Assembly (NCBI RefSeq): GCF_937123735.1
Contig: NZ_CAKZKL010000004.1
Span: 62,001 to 126,000 of the forward strand
Source: an uncultured Lentibacter sp.
GTDB lineage: Bacteria > Pseudomonadota > Alphaproteobacteria > Rhodobacterales > Rhodobacteraceae
Direction of reading: 5' to 3'
Length of the DNA: 64,000 nt
The notes under the pieces were generated by a model, which worked only from the letters and a program-made list of their open reading frames with translations, searched no databases and was not told the origin of the DNA. Shown here piece after piece: positions 1-10,327 of this stretch. Within the stretch, counting starts at the first letter, position 1, and every line of letters begins with the position of its first letter. The position numbers were made by a program, and so were the translations under genes.

Positions 1-122
1 TGGGCCTTGCCCACCGCGAAGCGCCTGTGCACGGCGTGCAATTCCATCCGGAGTCCATCCGCTCCGAGCACGGCCACCAGATGCTCAAAACCTTCCTCGA
101 CATGGCAAAGGAGCCCGCATGA
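1..122 (+). CDS. trpG: Anthranilate synthase glutamine amidotransferase component, C-terminal end only
   Basis: Only the last 39 codons lie in the window. They carry the class I glutamine amidotransferase ending, with the [10 protein letters not shown] block that holds the catalytic His and Glu. The protein supplies ammonia from glutamine to TrpE for anthranilate synthesis. The stop overlaps the trpD start as ATGA, so the two are translationally coupled. The 5' part and promoter are outside the window. Confidence 0.93.
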   Translation, partial: GLAHREAPVHGVQFHPESIRSEHGHQMLKTFLDMAKEPA

Positions 123-1141
123 GCCAAGCGCTGAAACCCCTCATTGGGGCCGCCGCCGAGCGCGCCCTCACCCGCTCCGAAGCCGAAGAAGCCTTCAGTG
201 AGCTGTTCAATGGCGAGGCCACACCCGCCCAGATCGGCGGGCTGCTCATGGCCCTGCGCACCCGGGGCGAGACGGTTGAGGAGTTTGCCGCCGCCGCCGC
301 CGTGATGCGTACCAAATGCCACGCGGTGAAAGCTCCCACTGGCGCGATGGACATCGTCGGCACCGGCGGCGATGGCAAGGGCACGCTCAACATTTCCACC
401 GCCACAGCCTTTGTCGTGGCCGGCGCAGGCGTGCCCGTGGCCAAACACGGCAACCGCAACCTCAGCTCCAAATCCGGCGCAGCCGATGCGCTTTCCGAAC
501 TTGGCATCAACGTGATGATTGGCGCGCAAGTTGTTGAGAACGCTCTTGAAAGCTGCGGCATCTGCTTCATGATGGCCCCCATGCACCACCCTGCGATGGC
601 CCATGTCGGCCCCGCACGCGCCGAGCTGGGCACCCGCACGATCTTCAATATCCTTGGCCCGCTGACAAACCCCGCAGGGGTCAAGCGTCAGCTCACAGGC
701 GCGTTCACGCGTGCGCTCATCCGCCCCATGGCCGAAACCCTCGGCCAACTCGGCTCCGAGCGCGCCTGGCTCGTGCACGGCTCTGATGGAACCGACGAGC
801 TCACCATCACAGGCCTGTCCTGGGTCGCCGCCCTCAACGAAGACGGCAGCGTGACAGAGCACGAGCTGCACCCCGAAGAGGCCGGCCTGCCGGTTCACCC
901 CTTCGAGGCCATCCTTGGCGGCACACCATCCGAAAACGCCACCGCTCTGCGCGCCCTGCTCGCAGGCGAGGCCTCGGCCTATCGCGACGCCGTTTTGCTC
1001 AATTCCGCCGCTGCCCTGCTCGTGGCAGGCAAGGCCGAGTCCCTGAAAACCGGCGTCGAAATGGCGCGCGAGAGCATCGACAGCGGCCAAGCGGCCGCCA
1101 AGGTTGCCGCCCTCGCCAAATTCACCACGGAGACACCATGA
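119..1141 (+). CDS. trpD: Anthranilate phosphoribosyltransferase
   Basis: The 340-residue product is the usual length for TrpD, which transfers phosphoribose from PRPP to anthranilate in the second step of tryptophan synthesis (cytoplasmic). The glycine-rich PRPP motif GTGGDGKGT is at residues 81-89 and the KHGNR block follows near 109-113, both hallmarks of the family. The ATG overlaps the trpG stop and the TGA overlaps the trpC start, giving a tightly coupled trpGDC order. Nothing unusual is seen. Confidence 0.97.
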   Translation: MSQALKPLIGAAAERALTRSEAEEAFSELFNGEATPAQIGGLLMALRTRGETVEEFAAAAAVMRTKCHAVKAPTGAMDIVGTGGDGKGTLNISTATAFVVAGAGVPVAKHGNRNLSSKSGAADALSELGINVMIGAQVVENALESCGICFMMAPMHHPAMAHVGPARAELGTRTIFNILGPLTNPAGVKRQLTGAFTRALIRPMAETLGQLGSERAWLVHGSDGTDELTITGLSWVAALNEDGSVTEHELHPEEAGLPVHPFEAILGGTPSENATALRALLAGEASAYRDAVLLNSAAALLVAGKAESLKTGVEMARESIDSGQAAAKVAALAKFTTETP

Positions 1142-1950
1142 GCCCGACCATTCTGGACAAGATCAAAACCTACAAACTTGCGGAAGTCGCCGCCGACAAG
1201 GCCGCCAGGCCGCTGGAGGCCGTCGAGGCCGCAGCACAGGCCGCGCCCCCCGTGCGCCCCTTTGCCAAAGCGCTCTTTGAGGCGAGCAAAACAGGCTATG
1301 GCCTCATCGCCGAAATCAAGAAGGCCAGCCCCTCCAAGGGCCTCATCCGCGCCGATTTTGACCCCGCCACCCTGGCCAAAGCCTATGAGGCGGGCGGCGC
1401 GGCCTGCCTCTCCGTGCTCACCGACACCCCCAGCTTTCAGGGCGCCAAAAGCTTTCTCACAGAGGCCCGCGCCGCCTGTGATCTGCCCGCGCTGCGCAAG
1501 GATTTCATGTATGACACCTATCAGGTCGCCGAGGCCCGCGCCTTGGGCGCGGACTGCATCCTGATCATCATGGCCAGCGTCTCCGATGCGCAGGCCCAGG
1601 AGCTTGAAGCCGCCGCCACCGAATGGGGCATGGATGCGCTCATCGAGGTGCATGATCTGCCAGAGCTGGAGCGCACCCATGCGCTGAACTCCAAACTTAT
1701 CGGCATAAATAACCGCAATCTCAATACCTTCGAGACCTCTCTTGATGTGTCTCGCACGCTCTCCAAACATGTGCCCGTGGGCCGGATGATCGTCTCTGAA
1801 AGCGGGCTCAACACCCCTGATGATCTCGCCGAAATGGCCAAATACGGCGCGCGCTGTTTCCTTATCGGCGAAAGCCTCATGCGTCAGGACGATGTGGAAA
1901 GCGCCACGCGCCGGCTTCTGGCCAACCCCGTCCAGGCAACGGGGGTCTGA
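1138..1950 (+). CDS. trpC: Indole-3-glycerol-phosphate synthase
   Basis: The 270-residue TIM-barrel enzyme closes the indole ring of indole-3-glycerol phosphate after the TrpF step. The [10 protein letters not shown] signature is at residues 59-68, and the barrel motifs [16 protein letters not shown] and GINNRNL follow in order. It is monofunctional: no TrpF domain is fused, as is normal in alphaproteobacteria. It starts inside the trpD stop and ends directly against the moaC ATG, with no space between. Confidence 0.97.
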   Translation: MSPTILDKIKTYKLAEVAADKAARPLEAVEAAAQAAPPVRPFAKALFEASKTGYGLIAEIKKASPSKGLIRADFDPATLAKAYEAGGAACLSVLTDTPSFQGAKSFLTEARAACDLPALRKDFMYDTYQVAEARALGADCILIIMASVSDAQAQELEAAATEWGMDALIEVHDLPELERTHALNSKLIGINNRNLNTFETSLDVSRTLSKHVPVGRMIVSESGLNTPDDLAEMAKYGARCFLIGESLMRQDDVESATRRLLANPVQATGV

Positions 1951-2427
1951 ATGTCTGATCTCACCCATTTTGACGGCTCCGGCAACGCCCATATGGTCGA
2001 TGTCTCTGCCAAGAGTGTCACAGCTCGTGTCGCCACCGCCAAGGGCCATGTGCGCATGGCGCGAGAAACCCTCGCAATGATCACCCAAGAGCGCGCCAAA
2101 AAGGGCGATGTCCTCGCCGTGGCCCAGCTCGCAGGCATCATGGGCGCAAAAGAAACTGCGCGCCTCATCCCGCTCTGCCACCCGCTGCCCATCACCAAGG
2201 TCGCCCTCACTCTCACGCCCGACAGCACGCTTCCGGGCGTGCAGATCGAGGCCACCGTCAAGACAACGGGCCAAACAGGTGTCGAGATGGAAGCCCTCAC
2301 AGCCGTCTCCACGGCGGCGCTCACGGTCTATGACATGGTCAAGGCCGTGGATAAGGCGATGGAGATCGGCGCTATCCGCGTTGTGCTCAAAGATGGCGGT
2401 AAATCAGGGCGTTACGAAGCAGAATGA
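1951..2427 (+). CDS. moaC: Cyclic pyranopterin monophosphate synthase (MoaC)
   Basis: The 158-residue protein acts with MoaA to convert GTP to cyclic pyranopterin monophosphate, the first stage of molybdenum cofactor synthesis. The LCHPLP motif is at about 75-80 and the DMVKAVDK catalytic segment lies near the C-terminus. The ATG directly follows the trpC stop and the TGA overlaps the moeA start, so Moco genes are carried at the end of a tryptophan operon, an arrangement common in Rhodobacterales. Confidence 0.96.
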   Translation: MSDLTHFDGSGNAHMVDVSAKSVTARVATAKGHVRMARETLAMITQERAKKGDVLAVAQLAGIMGAKETARLIPLCHPLPITKVALTLTPDSTLPGVQIEATVKTTGQTGVEMEALTAVSTAALTVYDMVKAVDKAMEIGAIRVVLKDGGKSGRYEAE

Positions 2428-3599
2428 TCTCCGTTTCCCAAGCTCTGGAGGCGCTCTTCGCGCTCACCCGCCCGCAGCCCAGCGAGTTTTGCCCGCTGAC
2501 GCAAGCTGCTGGCCGCGTGCTGGCAACGCCGATCACAGCCAGACTCACCCAGCCGCCCTTCGCCGCCTCCTCCATGGATGGCTATGCGCTCAACTCGGTT
2601 GAGGCCGATCTGCACGCGCAATTCGTGGTGGTGGGCGAATCTGCTGCGGGCCACGGCTTCACAGGCAAGCTTGGCGCTGGCCAGGCCGTGCGCATCTTCA
2701 CAGGCGCGCCAGTGCCCAAGGGGGCCGATATGGTGGCCATTCAGGAAGAGGTCGAGCGCCGCGGCAAGCTCATCACCCTGCTCACAGCCTATGACGGCAA
2801 GAGCAATATCCGCCCTGCTGGACAGGATTTCAAGCTGGGCGAGCAGATGAGCGCGCCGCGCCGCCTCACCCCGTCCGATATCGCCCTCGCCGCGTCGATG
2901 AACCACGCCACGCTGCCGGTTTTCAAAAAGCCCGTGGTCGCCCTCATCTCCACAGGCGACGAGCTGGTGCAACCGGGCGAAAGCCCCGCGCCCGAGCAGA
3001 TCATCGCCTCCAACACCTATGGCCTCAAAGCCCTTTTGGAGGCAAACGGGGCTGAGGTCCGCATCCTGCCCATCGCACGCGACACCCGCGCCAGCCTGGA
3101 AACAGTCTTCGCCCTCTCAGAGGGGGCCGATCTTGTCGTCACCATCGGTGGGGCCTCGGTGGGCGATCATGACATCGTCGCCGAAGTCGCCGCCACGCTT
3201 GGCCTTGACCAGAGCTTTTACAAGGTCGCCATGCGCCCCGGCAAGCCGCTCATGGCCGGCCGCATGGGCAACACCATGATGGTCGGCCTGCCTGGCAACC
3301 CTGTTTCGGCCATGGTGTGCGGCCATGTGTTCTTGCTGCCGGTCTTGGGCGCCATGCTCGGGCTCGGGCAGGCTCCCGCGCAGCGCTTTAAGGCCACGCT
3401 CAGCGCAGATCTGCCCGCCAATGGCCCGCGCGAGCATTACATGCGCGCCACTGTTGCAGAGGGTCAGATCGAGGCCGAGATTCGGCAGGATTCGGCCCTG
3501 CTCTCCGTGTTGGCCCGCGCCAATGCCCTGCTCATCCGCCCGCCCCATGACGGCGCGCGCGCCGCAGGCGAAACGGTGGACTATATCACGCTCAGCTGA
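2424..3599 (+). CDS. moeA: Molybdopterin molybdenumtransferase (MoeA)
   Basis: The 391-residue protein inserts molybdate into adenylylated molybdopterin. Visible family features are the SSMDGYA segment near residue 50, the TGDELVQPG block, GGASVGDHD in the MoCF-binding domain, and the [11 protein letters not shown] stretch. It starts within the moaC stop codon. Its 3' end overlaps the convergent lpxB stop by 8 bp, so there is no room for a dedicated terminator between the two operons. Confidence 0.95.
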   Translation: MISVSQALEALFALTRPQPSEFCPLTQAAGRVLATPITARLTQPPFAASSMDGYALNSVEADLHAQFVVVGESAAGHGFTGKLGAGQAVRIFTGAPVPKGADMVAIQEEVERRGKLITLLTAYDGKSNIRPAGQDFKLGEQMSAPRRLTPSDIALAASMNHATLPVFKKPVVALISTGDELVQPGESPAPEQIIASNTYGLKALLEANGAEVRILPIARDTRASLETVFALSEGADLVVTIGGASVGDHDIVAEVAATLGLDQSFYKVAMRPGKPLMAGRMGNTMMVGLPGNPVSAMVCGHVFLLPVLGAMLGLGQAPAQRFKATLSADLPANGPREHYMRATVAEGQIEAEIRQDSALLSVLARANALLIRPPHDGARAAGETVDYITLS

Positions 3600-4734
3600 G
3601 CAGCGCCTTGGCGGCGCGCAAGCCGGGGTCTTCGCCGCCCTTGCCCAGTCGCTCCATCGTGAGGCGCGCAGCCTCCGCCTGCGCCTGAGGCTGCGCCAAA
3701 ACACCCAGCACCGCCTCCGCCAGCCGCTCTGCCGTGCAGTCTTTGCCAATCCGCTCGGGAACGGCCCGCGTCTCGCTCACAAGGTTCACCAGCGTCACCG
3801 TGTCAATCAACAGCATCCGCGCCATGATCACACGGCTCAACCACGCCATATCATAGCCGATCACCATCGGCGTTCCCGCCGCCGCCAGCTCCAGCGAGAC
3901 CGTGCCGGAAGCCGCCAGCGCCACATCTGCCGCCGCAAACGCCGCGCGCTTTTCTTGGCCGTCCTCGGGCCGCAAAAACAGCGTATCAGGCGGGAATAGC
4001 CCCTTATTTTCAGCAAGAAAGGCTTGCACCGCATCCGCCACAACCACCACGGCGCGCATCCCCTTATGCGCAGCCAACACGGCTTGCGCCGCCGCGCCAA
4101 AGCGCGCCGACAGCCGCGTCACCTCGCCCATGCGCGAGCCGGGCAACAAGAGCAATAGCGGCGCATCGCCCAAACCATACTTGGCGCGAAATGCAGCAAT
4201 CTCTGCCGCCCCCGCCTCGGGCTCCGCCACCACTGGGTGGCCGGTAAACTCAGCCGCCATCCCCGCCGCGCGCATCAACTCGGGCTCAAAGGGCAAGAGC
4301 GTCAGCACCTTGTCGGTAAACTCTGCAAGCCTTGCCGCCCGCTTGGGCCGCCAGGCCCAAACAGAGGGCGCCACATAATGCACCGTGCGGATGGCAGGGT
4401 TGGCCGCGCGCACATCCTTGGCCACACGCTTGCAGAAATCGGGGCTATCGATGGTGAGCAGAATATCCGGCTGAAAGGCCAGCGCCGCTGCCACGGTCTC
4501 GTCCTTGCGCCTGAGCAGCGCGCGGTACTTCGGCAGCACCTCGGCCAGCCCCATGACACTCAGCTCCGCCATCGGAAACAGCGGCTGAAGCCCCTCGGCC
4601 TCCATCAGTGGCCCGCCCACACCGGCAAAGGCAATGTCCGGGTGAAGCTGTTTCAGACCGCGCATCACAGCCTGCCCCAGCTTGTCGCCCGAGGCCTCCC
4701 CCGCAACCAGAAAAATCCGTTTCACCGCACCCAC
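3592..4734 (-). CDS. lpxB: Lipid-A-disaccharide synthase
   Basis: The 380-residue GT19-type glycosyltransferase joins UDP-2,3-diacylglucosamine to lipid X to form the lipid A disaccharide at the inner membrane. The N-terminal VAGEASGDKLG motif and the LLPGSRMGEV and SGTVSLELA segments are typical. The first start is GTG at 4734 (a second in-frame GTG at 4725 would give MKRIFLVAGEASGD). The start overlaps the end of lpxI by 13 bp. It is the last gene of the envelope operon and converges on moeA. Confidence 0.95.
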   Translation of the reverse strand: MGAVKRIFLVAGEASGDKLGQAVMRGLKQLHPDIAFAGVGGPLMEAEGLQPLFPMAELSVMGLAEVLPKYRALLRRKDETVAAALAFQPDILLTIDSPDFCKRVAKDVRAANPAIRTVHYVAPSVWAWRPKRAARLAEFTDKVLTLLPFEPELMRAAGMAAEFTGHPVVAEPEAGAAEIAAFRAKYGLGDAPLLLLLPGSRMGEVTRLSARFGAAAQAVLAAHKGMRAVVVVADAVQAFLAENKGLFPPDTLFLRPEDGQEKRAAFAAADVALAASGTVSLELAAAGTPMVIGYDMAWLSRVIMARMLLIDTVTLVNLVSETRAVPERIGKDCTAERLAEAVLGVLAQPQAQAEAARLTMERLGKGGEDPGLRAAKALLS

Positions 4735-5504
4735 AAGAACAGACCCGCCGCGTCCAGACAGTCCACAACAGCGGCCCGCTCCAGCACGATCACCTCATCA
4801 GCCTTCAAGATGAGCCCCGCCAGCCCCGCCTCAACGGCCAGTGTCGCCGTTCTGGGGCCAATGGTGGGCATATCGGCGCGCAGGTCCTGCCCGGGCTTGG
4901 GCGCTTTGAACAGCACCGCGCCCCGCGCCTGCCCCGCCGCCACACAGGCTTGCAACATCGCATCGGTGCCGCTGTCCTGCTCGCGCGCCAGAACCCCGCC
5001 AGCGCCCAGAATACAGGCCTGTCCCAGATCGGCCGCGCCCATCTCGGCCAGCACAGTGTCCCCCAGCTCGGCAAGGGCTCTCTCAGCGGCTTCCGGCTTT
5101 TGCCGCGTGAAAAACCCCGCAGGCAGCGTCAACCCTGCCAAAAGCCTGTGCGCCGCGCGAATGGTAAAACCAGCCTCCTCAAAGATCTGCATCACCGCCC
5201 GCAAAGCCCCGTCATCGCCCAGCTTCAACGCCGCCATGAAGGCCGGCACAAGCGGCAGGGTCGCCGCATCCAGCCGGCTCGGGTCCAGCGCCGGGCGCGC
5301 GATACGGCCACAAAAACACACCTCTCGCACGCCGCGCGCCTGCAACTCCTGCAAAAAGCTGCCCAGCGTTTCCAGGCGAAACGAGACAGCAGGCTCAAGC
5401 CCGTCAGGGGCAAACCCCTCCAGCGCACAGATCAGGGGCGGCTCTGATTGCGCCTGGGCAATTGCCTTGGGCAAGCCCCCTTCACCGGCCACCAGCGCCA
5501 GCAT
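4722..5504 (-). CDS. lpxI: UDP-2,3-diacylglucosamine pyrophosphatase, LpxI type
   Basis: The 260-residue product begins LALVAGEGGLP and contains the VCFCGRIARP segment and a C-terminal GPRTATLAVEAGLAGLILKADEVI block, the pattern of the LpxI (formerly DUF1009) family. It hydrolyses UDP-2,3-diacylglucosamine to lipid X, replacing the LpxH of enterobacteria; alphaproteobacteria typically use LpxI. It sits between lpxA and lpxB, one base after the lpxA stop, which fits its pathway step exactly. Confidence 0.93.
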   Translation of the reverse strand: MLALVAGEGGLPKAIAQAQSEPPLICALEGFAPDGLEPAVSFRLETLGSFLQELQARGVREVCFCGRIARPALDPSRLDAATLPLVPAFMAALKLGDDGALRAVMQIFEEAGFTIRAAHRLLAGLTLPAGFFTRQKPEAAERALAELGDTVLAEMGAADLGQACILGAGGVLAREQDSGTDAMLQACVAAGQARGAVLFKAPKPGQDLRADMPTIGPRTATLAVEAGLAGLILKADEVIVLERAAVVDCLDAAGLFLWVR

Positions 5505-5505
5505 C

Positions 5506-6294
5506 TCAGCTGCCCGGCGTCAAAAAAGAGCGCTCGCTTGCACCGGTCACAAAACCAACAATCTGCTGGACATAAGCGCTCTCGCTTTCCTCGCCAAGCC
5601 GGCGGGCGCGCTCTTGAAACGTCCCCTCGCCCTGGGCAAGCATCTGAAACGCCGCCCGCAGCGCGGTAATGTCGGCGCGCGCCACCCCACGGCGCTTGAG
5701 GCCCACAAGGTTGAGCCCATCAAGCTCCGCGCGCGGCCCCTGCACAAGCCCATGTGGAATCACATCATTGGTCACCATGCTGAGCGCGCCGATGATCGCC
5801 CCCTGGCCAATGCGCACGAACTGGTGAATGCCCGAAAGCCCGCCAATGATCACATCATCTTCAATCACACAATGCCCGGCCACGGCCGAGCTGTTCACCA
5901 CAATCACCCGGTCGCCAATCTGGGCATCATGGGCAATATGGCACCCGGCCATAAACAACCCGTCATCGCCAATACGGGTCAGCCCGCCGCCGCCTTCTGT
6001 GCCGCAGTTGATGGTCACATGCTCGCGAATGCGGTTGCGCGCGCCAATTTTGAGCGCGGTTTTCTCGCCCTTAAACTTGAGATCCTGCGGCACCTCGCCA
6101 ATCACCGCAAAGGGAAAGACAACGCTGCCCGCCCCGATTTCGGTCTGGCCAGTGACCACAACATGGCTCTTGAGCTCAACCGCCTCTTTGAGCACCACAT
6201 CCGCGCCCACAAGGCAAAACGGGCCGATCTTGCAGCCCGCGCCAATCACGGCGCCCGGCTCGACAACCGCACTGGGATGGATCTGCGCGCTCAC
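5506..6294 (-). CDS. lpxA: UDP-N-acetylglucosamine acyltransferase
   Basis: The 262-residue left-handed beta-helix acyltransferase performs the first lipid A step, putting a 3-hydroxyacyl chain on UDP-GlcNAc. Many hexapeptide repeats (for example [12 protein letters not shown]) are visible. The HIAHD segment at 119-123 contains the His corresponding to catalytic His125 of E. coli. The start is GTG overlapping the fabZ TGA as GTGA, indicating translational coupling. lpxD is not next to it, unlike the enterobacterial cluster. Confidence 0.96.
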   Translation of the reverse strand: MSAQIHPSAVVEPGAVIGAGCKIGPFCLVGADVVLKEAVELKSHVVVTGQTEIGAGSVVFPFAVIGEVPQDLKFKGEKTALKIGARNRIREHVTINCGTEGGGGLTRIGDDGLFMAGCHIAHDAQIGDRVIVVNSSAVAGHCVIEDDVIIGGLSGIHQFVRIGQGAIIGALSMVTNDVIPHGLVQGPRAELDGLNLVGLKRRGVARADITALRAAFQMLAQGEGTFQERARRLGEESESAYVQQIVGFVTGASERSFLTPGS

Positions 6295-6764
6295 GCCTCA
6301 ACGTCCTTTGGCAAATCCATCATCGCGGTGAATTCGACCTCACAGGCCATTTCACCGTCAACCGTGGCCACCCCCCCAAAGCGCCAGACTTTGGCGCCCG
6401 GCTTGCCACGCAGGGTCGTGAGGTTCATCTCCAACACATCTCCGGGCACAACCATCCGGCGGAACTTGCACTTCTCGATGGCCATGAAATAAACCAAGAG
6501 CTCCTTGTCCGCCATATCCAGCGCAACCCCCACCATAACAGCCGCCGTCTGCGCCATGGCTTCCACAATGGTCACCCCCGGCATGATCGGCTTGCCCGGG
6601 AAATGGCCCTGAAAATGCGGTTCGTTCATGCTGACATTCTTGATCCCGCGGGCCGATTGCGTGCCCACAATGTCCTCCACACGGTCCACCAGCAAGAAGG
6701 GGTAACGGTGCGGAATGATCCGTTGGATAAGCCCGATGTCGGCGCGAAGAACCTCAGATGTCAT
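6291..6764 (-). CDS. fabZ: 3-hydroxyacyl-ACP dehydratase FabZ
   Basis: The 157-residue hotdog-fold enzyme dehydrates 3-hydroxyacyl-ACP in fatty acid elongation. The [23 protein letters not shown] region gives His54 and Glu68, the same positions as the catalytic pair in E. coli FabZ. I chose the ATG at 6764 because a good AAGGA ribosome site lies directly upstream; the open frame extends 13 codons further without support. FabZ and LpxA compete for the same hydroxyacyl-ACP, so their coupling makes sense. Confidence 0.95.
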   Translation of the reverse strand: MTSEVLRADIGLIQRIIPHRYPFLLVDRVEDIVGTQSARGIKNVSMNEPHFQGHFPGKPIMPGVTIVEAMAQTAAVMVGVALDMADKELLVYFMAIEKCKFRRMVVPGDVLEMNLTTLRGKPGAKVWRFGGVATVDGEMACEVEFTAMMDLPKDVEA

Positions 6765-6843
6765 GTTTTTTTCCTTTTGGACTGTCTGGCCTATCCCTAA
6801 CAACGCCAGCAGCCCAAAACAAGATGTCAGCCGCGCCGGGCCG

Positions 6844-7500
6844 TTAGTCCTGCGGGATCAACCCTTCGCCGCGTCCGATGGCGGCATCAATTTTTTTGAC
6901 AGCGTCACTGGTGATATCAATCGCATTGTCCCTCAGGATCACCGAGCGCATATCAAGCAAGACAGAAGCCCCCCGCTCCTCCATCAGCGCCACAAGCGCG
7001 CCCTGTGCGGTGGCCAGAAAGCGCGCTTCTGCCGTGGCCCGCTGGCTGTCAAGTGCGCGGGCGCGCTCGGTGCGTTCGCGCCGGATCGCCTGCACCTTCT
7101 GGTCAAAGGCTTCTGCGGTGTCTCGGAAATCCTCGGGTGTCATGCTGGGGCGCTGCGCCGTCAAGGCGCGCTCTTCGGCCCGCAGCATGGCCTCCAGCTC
7201 ACGGTTGTTGGCCGAAAGCGCCTCGGCCTCGGCCTCAAGGTCGCTCAATATCTGCTGGCCAAACAGGGTTTCGGCAAACAGCCGGTTGGGATCCACCGTC
7301 AAGACAGGTGCGCGACGCTGTCCTGGCACAGGCCTGTCTGCCGCCTCTGACGCCCCCTCCGACAACGTGGCCTGCGGGGCTACCGGCGGGGCAATTTGTG
7401 TGGGTGCGGGCGCATCCACCGCCTGCGCCAGCGCCCCGCCGCCTGCACAGAGCAGGCAAAGCACAACTGCGACAGGCTTCAAGGCGCGGCGCACGGCCAT
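6844..7500 (-). CDS. skp: OmpH/Skp-type periplasmic chaperone
   Basis: The 218-residue product starts with a basic and hydrophobic signal sequence ending near ALA-QA, followed by a Pro/Ala-rich linker and a long charged helical region (about 70-190) typical of Skp/OmpH prefoldin-like arms. It should carry unfolded outer-membrane proteins through the periplasm to BamA. The ATG at 7500 is one base past the bamA stop; a TTG ten codons earlier is in frame but lies within bamA. The linker after the signal is longer than in E. coli Skp. Confidence 0.87.
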   Translation of the reverse strand: MAVRRALKPVAVVLCLLCAGGGALAQAVDAPAPTQIAPPVAPQATLSEGASEAADRPVPGQRRAPVLTVDPNRLFAETLFGQQILSDLEAEAEALSANNRELEAMLRAEERALTAQRPSMTPEDFRDTAEAFDQKVQAIRRERTERARALDSQRATAEARFLATAQGALVALMEERGASVLLDMRSVILRDNAIDITSDAVKKIDAAIGRGEGLIPQD

Positions 7501-7501
7501 A

Positions 7502-9877
7502 TCAAAACTCGGTTGAAATGGTAAATTCAAAGCTCTGGTCTTTGTCCTGCTCTTCTTTCTTGAGCGCCTTTGACCAGTTCAACCGCATGGGGCCAACCGG
7601 CGTCTTCCAAAACACCGAGATCCCCGCTGTCTGGCGGAACGAGGCACTTTCATAAAGCACGCTGTTGGTGCTGGTCACATTGTCCAGCCCCCAAACGCTG
7701 CCCACATCAAAGAACAGCCCGCCCGAGAGGCCATATTCTTCCGGCAAGCCAAGCGGAAACAGCACTTCAAACTTGGCTGTCGCAAAGAAATTGCCGCCCA
7801 GGGCATCATTCACACCCGAGGTTGCATTGTATTCGCGCGGCCCGATCCCGTCAGGTGCAAAGCCGCGCACGATGTCATCTCCGAACAGGAACCTGTCCGT
7901 GGCCCGGCTGTCAGAGCCTGAAAAGGCCACAGCCCCGCCCGAGACAGTGGCCCGTAGGGTCACTTCCTCGTTGAGAACCCGTGTCTGGGCCACAATTTTC
8001 GCCTTGGTCTTCACAAAGGTATCATCCCCGCCAAGCCCGCCGAAATCCTGATTGATTTCAAAGCGCAGGCCCTGCTCCGGATCAAGCGAGCTCTTGCGCG
8101 AATCCCAGCTGTAATTGTAGCCCAGAGAGCTTTGCGAGCGCCGCCCCATGCCCACTTCGCGGCTGAGAACATCCCCCAGACATGTGCTCAGCGCACAGCC
8201 AGAAGATTCCAGCATCTCATCGGCACCAAACTTGTAGTTCAGGCCAAACCGCGCCCGCTCGCCGAGCGGAAACTCAAGCCCGGTGGCAAAAATTCCTTTG
8301 CTGGTGTCGTAATTGGCGTTTTCACTGGAAGTCTCAAACAGGCCAATATCAAAGAAAAATTTCACATCCCGCCCCAGAAAGGCAGGCTCTTCGAAATACA
8401 GGCCGTAATTCTCGTTGTCGCTGGCGCCAGACATGCGAAAGCGCAGGGTTTGGCCGCGGCCCAGAAAGTTTGTTTCCGTATATTGCGCCACAAGGCCAAA
8501 GCCGTCGTCGGTGGAGAATGTCCCGCCGAAGTTGAGCGAGCCTGTAGGCTTTTCAACCACATCAACATCCACAATCACCTGATTGGGCGAAGAGCCCTCG
8601 CGCGCATTGACCTGCGCATCTGCAAAAAATCCAAGCGCGCGGATGCGCTCGGCACTCTCGCGAATTTCGCGCGGGTTAAACGGGTCGCCCTCGGCAATGC
8701 GGAACTGGTGGCGCACCACGCGGTCCAGCGTTGTCGCATTGCCCTCAATATCAATCCGCTCCACAAAAATCCGCTCGCCCCGTGCAAGGTTGAATTCCAG
8801 ATCCAGTGTCAGCGTTCTGTCGTTGCGGGTGATGCGCGGCTCAAAGCGCACGAAAGGCTCGCCGCGTTTGATCGCCAGCCGCTCCATCCGCCCGATGGCG
8901 TTTTCCACAAGCGCCGGCGAATAGACATCCCCCTCCGTCAGGTTCACGGCCTCAAAATAATCCTCCGCAGCCACATCTGCGAGGCTGCTCACAGCGGTGA
9001 TCTTGCCAAACCGGAACTGCTGGCCTTCCTGCACATTGAACGTGACAAAATACCCGTCGCGCTGGCGGGCGATCTCGGCATTCACCGAGGTGGTGCGAAA
9101 ATCAACATAGCCCCGCGACAGGTAAAAATCGCGCAGCACCTGCTGGTCAAATTGCAGCCGGTCTTCCACAAAGGTATCCTTGCGGATAAACGCGCGCAGC
9201 AGGCCCGCCTGCTTGCTCTCCAGCACCCGGCGCAACCTGCGGTCCGAATAGACCCTGTTGCCCACAAATCCGATCCGTGACACCTCGGTCATACCGCCTT
9301 CAAAAATCTCAAAGACAAGGTCCACACGATTGTCGCTGCGCCGGATGATGCGCGGCGTGATCTTGGCGCTCAGCCGGCCGTTCTCGGCATAGGCCTCCGT
9401 GAGGGTGGCGGTGTCGCGCTCCACCTGCGTGGGGCTAAAAACCAGCCGCTGCCGCAGCTTGATAAACCCGGCCAGCTCTTCGTCTTTCAGGCGCTTGTTG
9501 CCCTCAAAACTGATCTGGTTGATGGTCGGAAATTCTTTCACCCGGATAACAAGCCGCCCGCCTTGGGGCTCGATGTCCACGCTCTCAAACAAACCAGACG
9601 CCAGAATTTGCTGATAAGCTTCGTTCAGCTCGCCCGCAGACACCCGCTGGCCGCGCGCGATTCCCGCATAAGACACGATGGTCTCTGCCTCGATACGCTT
9701 GTTGCCCTCAACACGCAGCGCGTTGAACTGGTAGCTCTGCGCCTGCGCCGGCATCGGCTCAATGCTCAAAGCCACTGAAACTAAAGCAAAAACAAAAGCC
9801 CGCAAAATCAAGCTCAACGAGCCCGCAGCTTTTGGTTTGCAGATCAGGCCTTTGGCCCCTTTTTCGGTGCGCTTCAT
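7502..9877 (-). CDS. bamA: Outer membrane protein assembly factor BamA
   Basis: The 791-residue precursor has an N-terminal signal (hydrophobic stretch about 22-45, ending AQAQ), five POTRA-type repeats recognisable by recurring VEGN/FEGNKRL/FVGNRVYSD segments, and a C-terminal 16-strand barrel. The IVRGF motif of the Omp85 superfamily is present, and the last residue is Phe as expected for a barrel signal. A Cys pair lies in one barrel loop (SSGCALSTC) and might form a disulfide. It catalyses outer-membrane protein insertion and sits immediately upstream of its chaperone skp. Confidence 0.96.
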   Translation of the reverse strand: MKRTEKGAKGLICKPKAAGSLSLILRAFVFALVSVALSIEPMPAQAQSYQFNALRVEGNKRIEAETIVSYAGIARGQRVSAGELNEAYQQILASGLFESVDIEPQGGRLVIRVKEFPTINQISFEGNKRLKDEELAGFIKLRQRLVFSPTQVERDTATLTEAYAENGRLSAKITPRIIRRSDNRVDLVFEIFEGGMTEVSRIGFVGNRVYSDRRLRRVLESKQAGLLRAFIRKDTFVEDRLQFDQQVLRDFYLSRGYVDFRTTSVNAEIARQRDGYFVTFNVQEGQQFRFGKITAVSSLADVAAEDYFEAVNLTEGDVYSPALVENAIGRMERLAIKRGEPFVRFEPRITRNDRTLTLDLEFNLARGERIFVERIDIEGNATTLDRVVRHQFRIAEGDPFNPREIRESAERIRALGFFADAQVNAREGSSPNQVIVDVDVVEKPTGSLNFGGTFSTDDGFGLVAQYTETNFLGRGQTLRFRMSGASDNENYGLYFEEPAFLGRDVKFFFDIGLFETSSENANYDTSKGIFATGLEFPLGERARFGLNYKFGADEMLESSGCALSTCLGDVLSREVGMGRRSQSSLGYNYSWDSRKSSLDPEQGLRFEINQDFGGLGGDDTFVKTKAKIVAQTRVLNEEVTLRATVSGGAVAFSGSDSRATDRFLFGDDIVRGFAPDGIGPREYNATSGVNDALGGNFFATAKFEVLFPLGLPEEYGLSGGLFFDVGSVWGLDNVTSTNSVLYESASFRQTAGISVFWKTPVGPMRLNWSKALKKEEQDKDQSFEFTISTEF

Positions 9878-10012
9878 AATTCAGCTTCCAGTCAGACAAG
9901 GTTGCTTGCCTAACTAGTCTCTCTGGGCAGTGATGTCAAAACCAGAAGCCCGCTGCCAGAGCCGCGAAAACCCCGCGAAAAACCGTTCAAACCGGAGCCA
10001 AAACGGGCCAGC

Positions 10013-10144
10013 TCAGAGCAACAGCTTGCCCAGCAAACCACCGGCAAAAAGCGCAACCGTGATGGTGGCAAGATAGAGCAGACGATCCCAGTTGAGATCC
10101 CAAAGAAGATGCAGCCCGCGATAACCTTTTGCAATCGTATCCAT
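10013..10144 (-). CDS. Small single-span membrane protein, unknown function
   Basis: A 43-residue product starting at an ATG with a GGAGCC ribosome site 7 bases upstream. The N-terminal half is amphipathic (GYRGLHLLWDLNWDRLLY) and the C-terminal half is one hydrophobic span (ATITVALFAGGLLGKLLL). It lies between rseP and bamA in the same direction, so it is probably expressed with the envelope operon. A longer frame reaches 10243 but has no better start. No homology is recognised; short length keeps confidence moderate. Confidence 0.5.
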   Translation of the reverse strand: MDTIAKGYRGLHLLWDLNWDRLLYLATITVALFAGGLLGKLLL

Positions 10145-10327
10145 AAACCCGGCTCCTTGCGTCACGTCGCCAAGCCCGGCAGCACTGGTTTTTGTGCCGC
10201 TTGGCCCTGTGTCGGGCGCAAAACACCGCCCGACCACGCTCAAAATACCGATGGTTTATGCGCAAATCTGGGCGCAAATCTGGCAATATTGTGGCAGCCG
10301 ACTGGGGCAGCCCGTCCAGAGGCGCGC

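Noticed and set aside
979..2274. 431-codon open frame on the - strand across trpD, trpC and moaC
   Set aside because: Antisense to three well-conserved genes and without recognisable protein features.
4237..6492. 751-codon open frame on the + strand opposite lpxB, lpxI, lpxA and fabZ
   Set aside because: It runs antisense to four genes with clear family motifs, and its protein is low-complexity, Arg/Ala/Pro/His-rich, typical of shadow frames in high-GC DNA.
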